From: an uncultured Bacteroidota bacterium
GTDB lineage: Bacteria > Bacteroidota > Bacteroidia > Chitinophagales > Saprospiraceae
Length of the DNA: 35,283 bases
Assembly (NCBI GenBank): GCA_903933805.1
Contig: CAIZLM010000063.1
Coordinates: forward strand, 1 to 35,283
Reading direction: 5' to 3'
Each line of letters starts with the position of its first letter. The first letter of the stretch is position 1. This document shows, one piece after another, positions 33,522-35,283 of this stretch. Position numbers and translations under genes: made by a program. A model generated the notes under the pieces. That model was given only the letters and a program-made list of their open reading frames with translations. It had not been told where the DNA came from and made no database searches.

Positions 33522-34193
33522 TTATTCCAGCAATGACGCTCCGTTTAAATCCGTCGTCAGCACCGTACTCAAGTAGTTGAAAAAGGGACGCATCGCTTCG
33601 AAGGTCAGTTTCACGTCCAGCAGAAAATGATCACTGGTCACCGCATGGTCTGTCATATTACGCTGCACGATAAAACTCTTTTTGCGGATCAGATCCAAAG
33701 CAGGACTGTCCTTGTCATAGCCCCTGGGCGCCGTTTTTAATGTATCGCCTTGTATCGTTCCAAAATATTGCTGAAAGGTTGGATCGGCGATAATTTGGCG
33801 GATGGGCATTTCGTCTGCTGCAAATTCGTCGCGAATGCGCTTAAGGTCTGCCGGGTTCGGCTGCCAAAAGCCACCGCCTATAAAAGATGCGCCTGGTTCG
33901 ATGTGTAAATAATACCCGCCACGCAGTCGCTTGGTAGCCCTGGTGAAGCCCATCCCAAAGTTGTTTTTATATGGCAATTTGTCTTTGGAGAACCGCACAT
34001 CTCTATAAATTCGAAAAAGTGTAGCACCCTCCAAGTGGTCTTTTTCACCCAAAGCAGCTTCAACTGCTTTCAAAAACTGCTTCATGTTTTCTTGAGCAGC
34101 CTCATACCGACTTTTGTTGGCTTGAAACCAGTCCCGGTCGTTGTTGTTGGAAAGGTCTTCCAGGAATTGCAATGTAGCGGGTGAAATTTTCAT
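33522..34193 (-). CDS. DUF2461 (TIGR02453-type) family protein
   Basis: About 223 residues from ATG 34193 (MKISPATLQFLEDLSNN); the longer frame to 34271 begins in the mobile element and is not real. Family features are NNDRDWFQANKSRYEAA near the N-terminus, LFRIYRDVRFSKDKLPYK (about 60-78) and GGYYLHIEPGASFIGGGFW. No signal peptide. The molecular function of the family is not known. It converges with the acyltransferase gene 25 bp away. Confidence 0.88.
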   Translation of the reverse strand: MKISPATLQFLEDLSNNNDRDWFQANKSRYEAAQENMKQFLKAVEAALGEKDHLEGATLFRIYRDVRFSKDKLPYKNNFGMGFTRATKRLRGGYYLHIEPGASFIGGGFWQPNPADLKRIRDEFAADEMPIRQIIADPTFQQYFGTIQGDTLKTAPRGYDKDSPALDLIRKKSFIVQRNMTDHAVTSDHFLLDVKLTFEAMRPFFNYLSTVLTTDLNGASLLE

Positions 34194-34228
34194 GCGAATG
34201 GTCGGTTGAACAATGGTAATCAATGGAC

Positions 34229-34391
34229 GTAAATGGTTAGGTGGCACGCTGTCTGGCCCAAAAAGGCCCATTTTCCGCCATACTTCGCATATTTTTTTGA
34301 CCGTAGCGCTGCTACGGCCTACAAAAATCTGCTTCGTCTGACAAAAAATGGCCGCTTTTTTGCCTCAGACGCGACCAAGCTAACCAGTTAC
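34229..34391 (+). mobile_element. Long-form palindromic element with exact target duplication, copy 10
   Basis: A 163-bp element. Its left end, GTAAATGGTTAGGTGGCACG, and right end, CTAACCAGTTAC, are those of the 78-bp copies. An extra block (about 34275-34344) carries the hairpin CCGTAGC-GCT-GCTACGG (34301-34317) and CGCCATACTTCGCATATTT. An exact 8-bp duplication, CAATGGAC, flanks it (34221-34228 and 34392-34399). The intact ends and duplication show that this longer form moved as a unit. The rest of the gap to 34547 holds no visible feature. Confidence 0.93.
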
Positions 34392-34547
34392 CAATGGACA
34401 AATATAGCGCTTTGACTGTAAAAAAAGTCTGTGCTACCCATCAGGTGAAAAACAACCGAATTAGAGCGACCTGTTTTTTCGTAATCGATACAGCCGAAAG
34501 GGGGAATGTGAGGGCTATTGGCCGGCGATAGCGCTGAACAGGCCTGT

Positions 34548-35045
34548 TCAAAAGTGCTTAAAATACTCAAATGGCTCTTTACATACATTGCAAGAATACA
34601 ATGATTTACAGGCCGTTGCGCCAAATTGGCTTACCAAAGTGGTGGTTTCAGCGCCACAACGCGGGCAGGGAACCGGTGGTGGCATTTCAAATGGATCACT
34701 ATCTTCTGAGCACATCACCGGTGGTGCGATGCCGTATTGACGCAGCTTTTCTTTAGCTTCCGGGGTTAGCCAATCGGTGGTCCAGGCAGGCGCATAAACT
34801 GTACTGATTTCGAGGTTGTCAAAGCCTTGTTCGTGCATGGCTGCCTTGATTTCAGCGACGAAGAGGTGCATGGCCGGGCACCCAGTATAGGTGGGCGTGA
34901 TGGTAATTTTAAGTTTTTTTCCGTCCCACTGAACATCCCGGACCACACCCAATTCAACGATAGAAATCACTGGAATTTCAGGATCTGGAATCAATGCAAT
35001 GCGTTCCCAAATGAGTTCCTCTACAGCTGACCGACTGGTATCCAT
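34548..35045 (-). CDS. paaD: Phenylacetyl-CoA epoxidase subunit PaaD
   Basis: About 165 residues from ATG 35045 (MDTSRSAVEELIWERI); a GTG at 35102 overlapping the paaC stop is a possible alternative. The MIP18/DUF59-type domain has IPDPEIPVISIVELGVVRD and PTYTGCPAMHLF. The C-terminal zinc-ribbon-like part has CPRCG and CNVC. PaaD helps assemble or maintain the PaaABCE epoxidase, which opens phenylacetyl-CoA degradation. The order paaC-paaD on the minus strand fits a paa operon running in from the right edge. Confidence 0.93.
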   Translation of the reverse strand: MDTSRSAVEELIWERIALIPDPEIPVISIVELGVVRDVQWDGKKLKITITPTYTGCPAMHLFVAEIKAAMHEQGFDNLEISTVYAPAWTTDWLTPEAKEKLRQYGIAPPVMCSEDSDPFEMPPPVPCPRCGAETTTLVSQFGATACKSLYSCNVCKEPFEYFKHF

Positions 35046-35095
35046 GGTATTTTTTGGGTTTCGTTGATAACTGGGTGCGGCACGAGGGGCTATTA

Positions 35096-35283
35096 TTACC
35101 ACTTAGCGCTGGGATACGTTCTTTGTAAATACTGCATATCGGCCAACAAGTGGCTCAAGTGTTCCGTATGCGGCGCCAAGTCACCCATAACCGTATGCGT
35201 TGGGATGTGTAAGCCCGCTTTCCCCAGTACCCGCGACACCTGAATGGTCCATTCCATTTCTATGTCTTGAGGATTGGGGGCTA
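35096..35283 (-). CDS. paaC: Phenylacetyl-CoA epoxidase subunit PaaC, C-terminal part (cut by the window edge)
   Basis: The last 61 codons of a minus-strand gene that continues past the right edge. The sequence PHTEHLSHLLADMQYLQRTY and the end YPSAKW are the typical PaaC C-terminus. PaaC is the structural partner of the di-iron subunit PaaA. The stop is 51 bp before the preferred paaD start, or overlaps its GTG alternative. Confidence 0.88.
   Translation of the reverse strand, partial: APNPQDIEMEWTIQVSRVLGKAGLHIPTHTVMGDLAPHTEHLSHLLADMQYLQRTYPSAKW

Noticed and set aside
34194-34271. N-terminal extension of the DUF2461 protein
   Set aside because: The residues come from the long mobile element; the conserved family start is at 34193.
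3183-34391. CRISPR array or tRNA-like clusters as an explanation of the repeats
   Set aside because: The copies are widely spaced, imperfectly palindromic, carry target duplications and lack regular spacers.

Overview
The window comes from a Bacteroidota chromosome, most likely a Saprospiraceae-like environmental or wastewater bacterium. The lineage is inferred from a fused ccoN-ccoO gene, a single-haem CcoP, a Sec/lipoprotein-type (clade II) NosZ, a YPNP-type C-terminal sorting domain of the type IX secretion system, and several TAnnTTTG (-7) promoter boxes. No rRNA, tRNA, CRISPR array or intact transposase gene was seen.

Layout. 0.2-3.2 kb: a TPR-CHAT protease-like protein. 3.4-5.5 kb: an FkbM methyltransferase and a GT4 glycosyltransferase coupled by an ATGA overlap. 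5.5-6.8 kb: a decayed extradiol dioxygenase (YgiD-like) and a TrpF-like isomerase. 6.9-11 kb: the copper ATPase CcoI and an orphan PAS histidine kinase. 11.2-13.9 kb: a small lipoprotein and formate-tetrahydrofolate ligase. 14-21.3 kb, minus strand: a nitrous oxide reductase operon in the order cytochrome c, nosZ, a membrane domain fused to nosL, nosD, a FAS1 lipoprotein, nosF, nosY, with an Fe-S-type Rrf2 regulator transcribed divergently. 22-25.8 kb: a small HMA copper-binding protein, an outer-membrane-like protein, a beta-lactamase-fold hydrolase and a secreted CotH protein. 26.1-32.5 kb, plus strand: ccoS, ccoNO, ccoQ, ccoP, ccoG, ccoH and a TauE/SafE-like membrane protein, which make and assemble cbb3 oxidase. 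32.7-35.3 kb: a stand-alone E2-type acyltransferase domain, a DUF2461 protein, and paaD plus the end of paaC.

The common theme is respiration at low oxygen. The cbb3 oxidase and N2O reductase are both copper enzymes and are surrounded by copper-handling genes (ccoI, nosL, nosDFY, the HMA protein, the TauE/SafE-like protein). Five FNR/CRP-type palindromes of the form TGAY-N4-RTCA lie upstream of these genes; several are centred about 41 or 62 bases from a predicted start.

The most unusual structure is a family of palindromic elements with GTAA-starting ends. There are about eight complete or nearly complete copies plus fragments. Three copies are flanked by exact 8-bp target duplications and one by a 7/8 duplication. 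They look like non-autonomous (MITE-type) elements of an IS66-like transposon. Two sizes occur, about 78 bp and about 160 bp, and copies sit inside both the nos and the cbb3 clusters.
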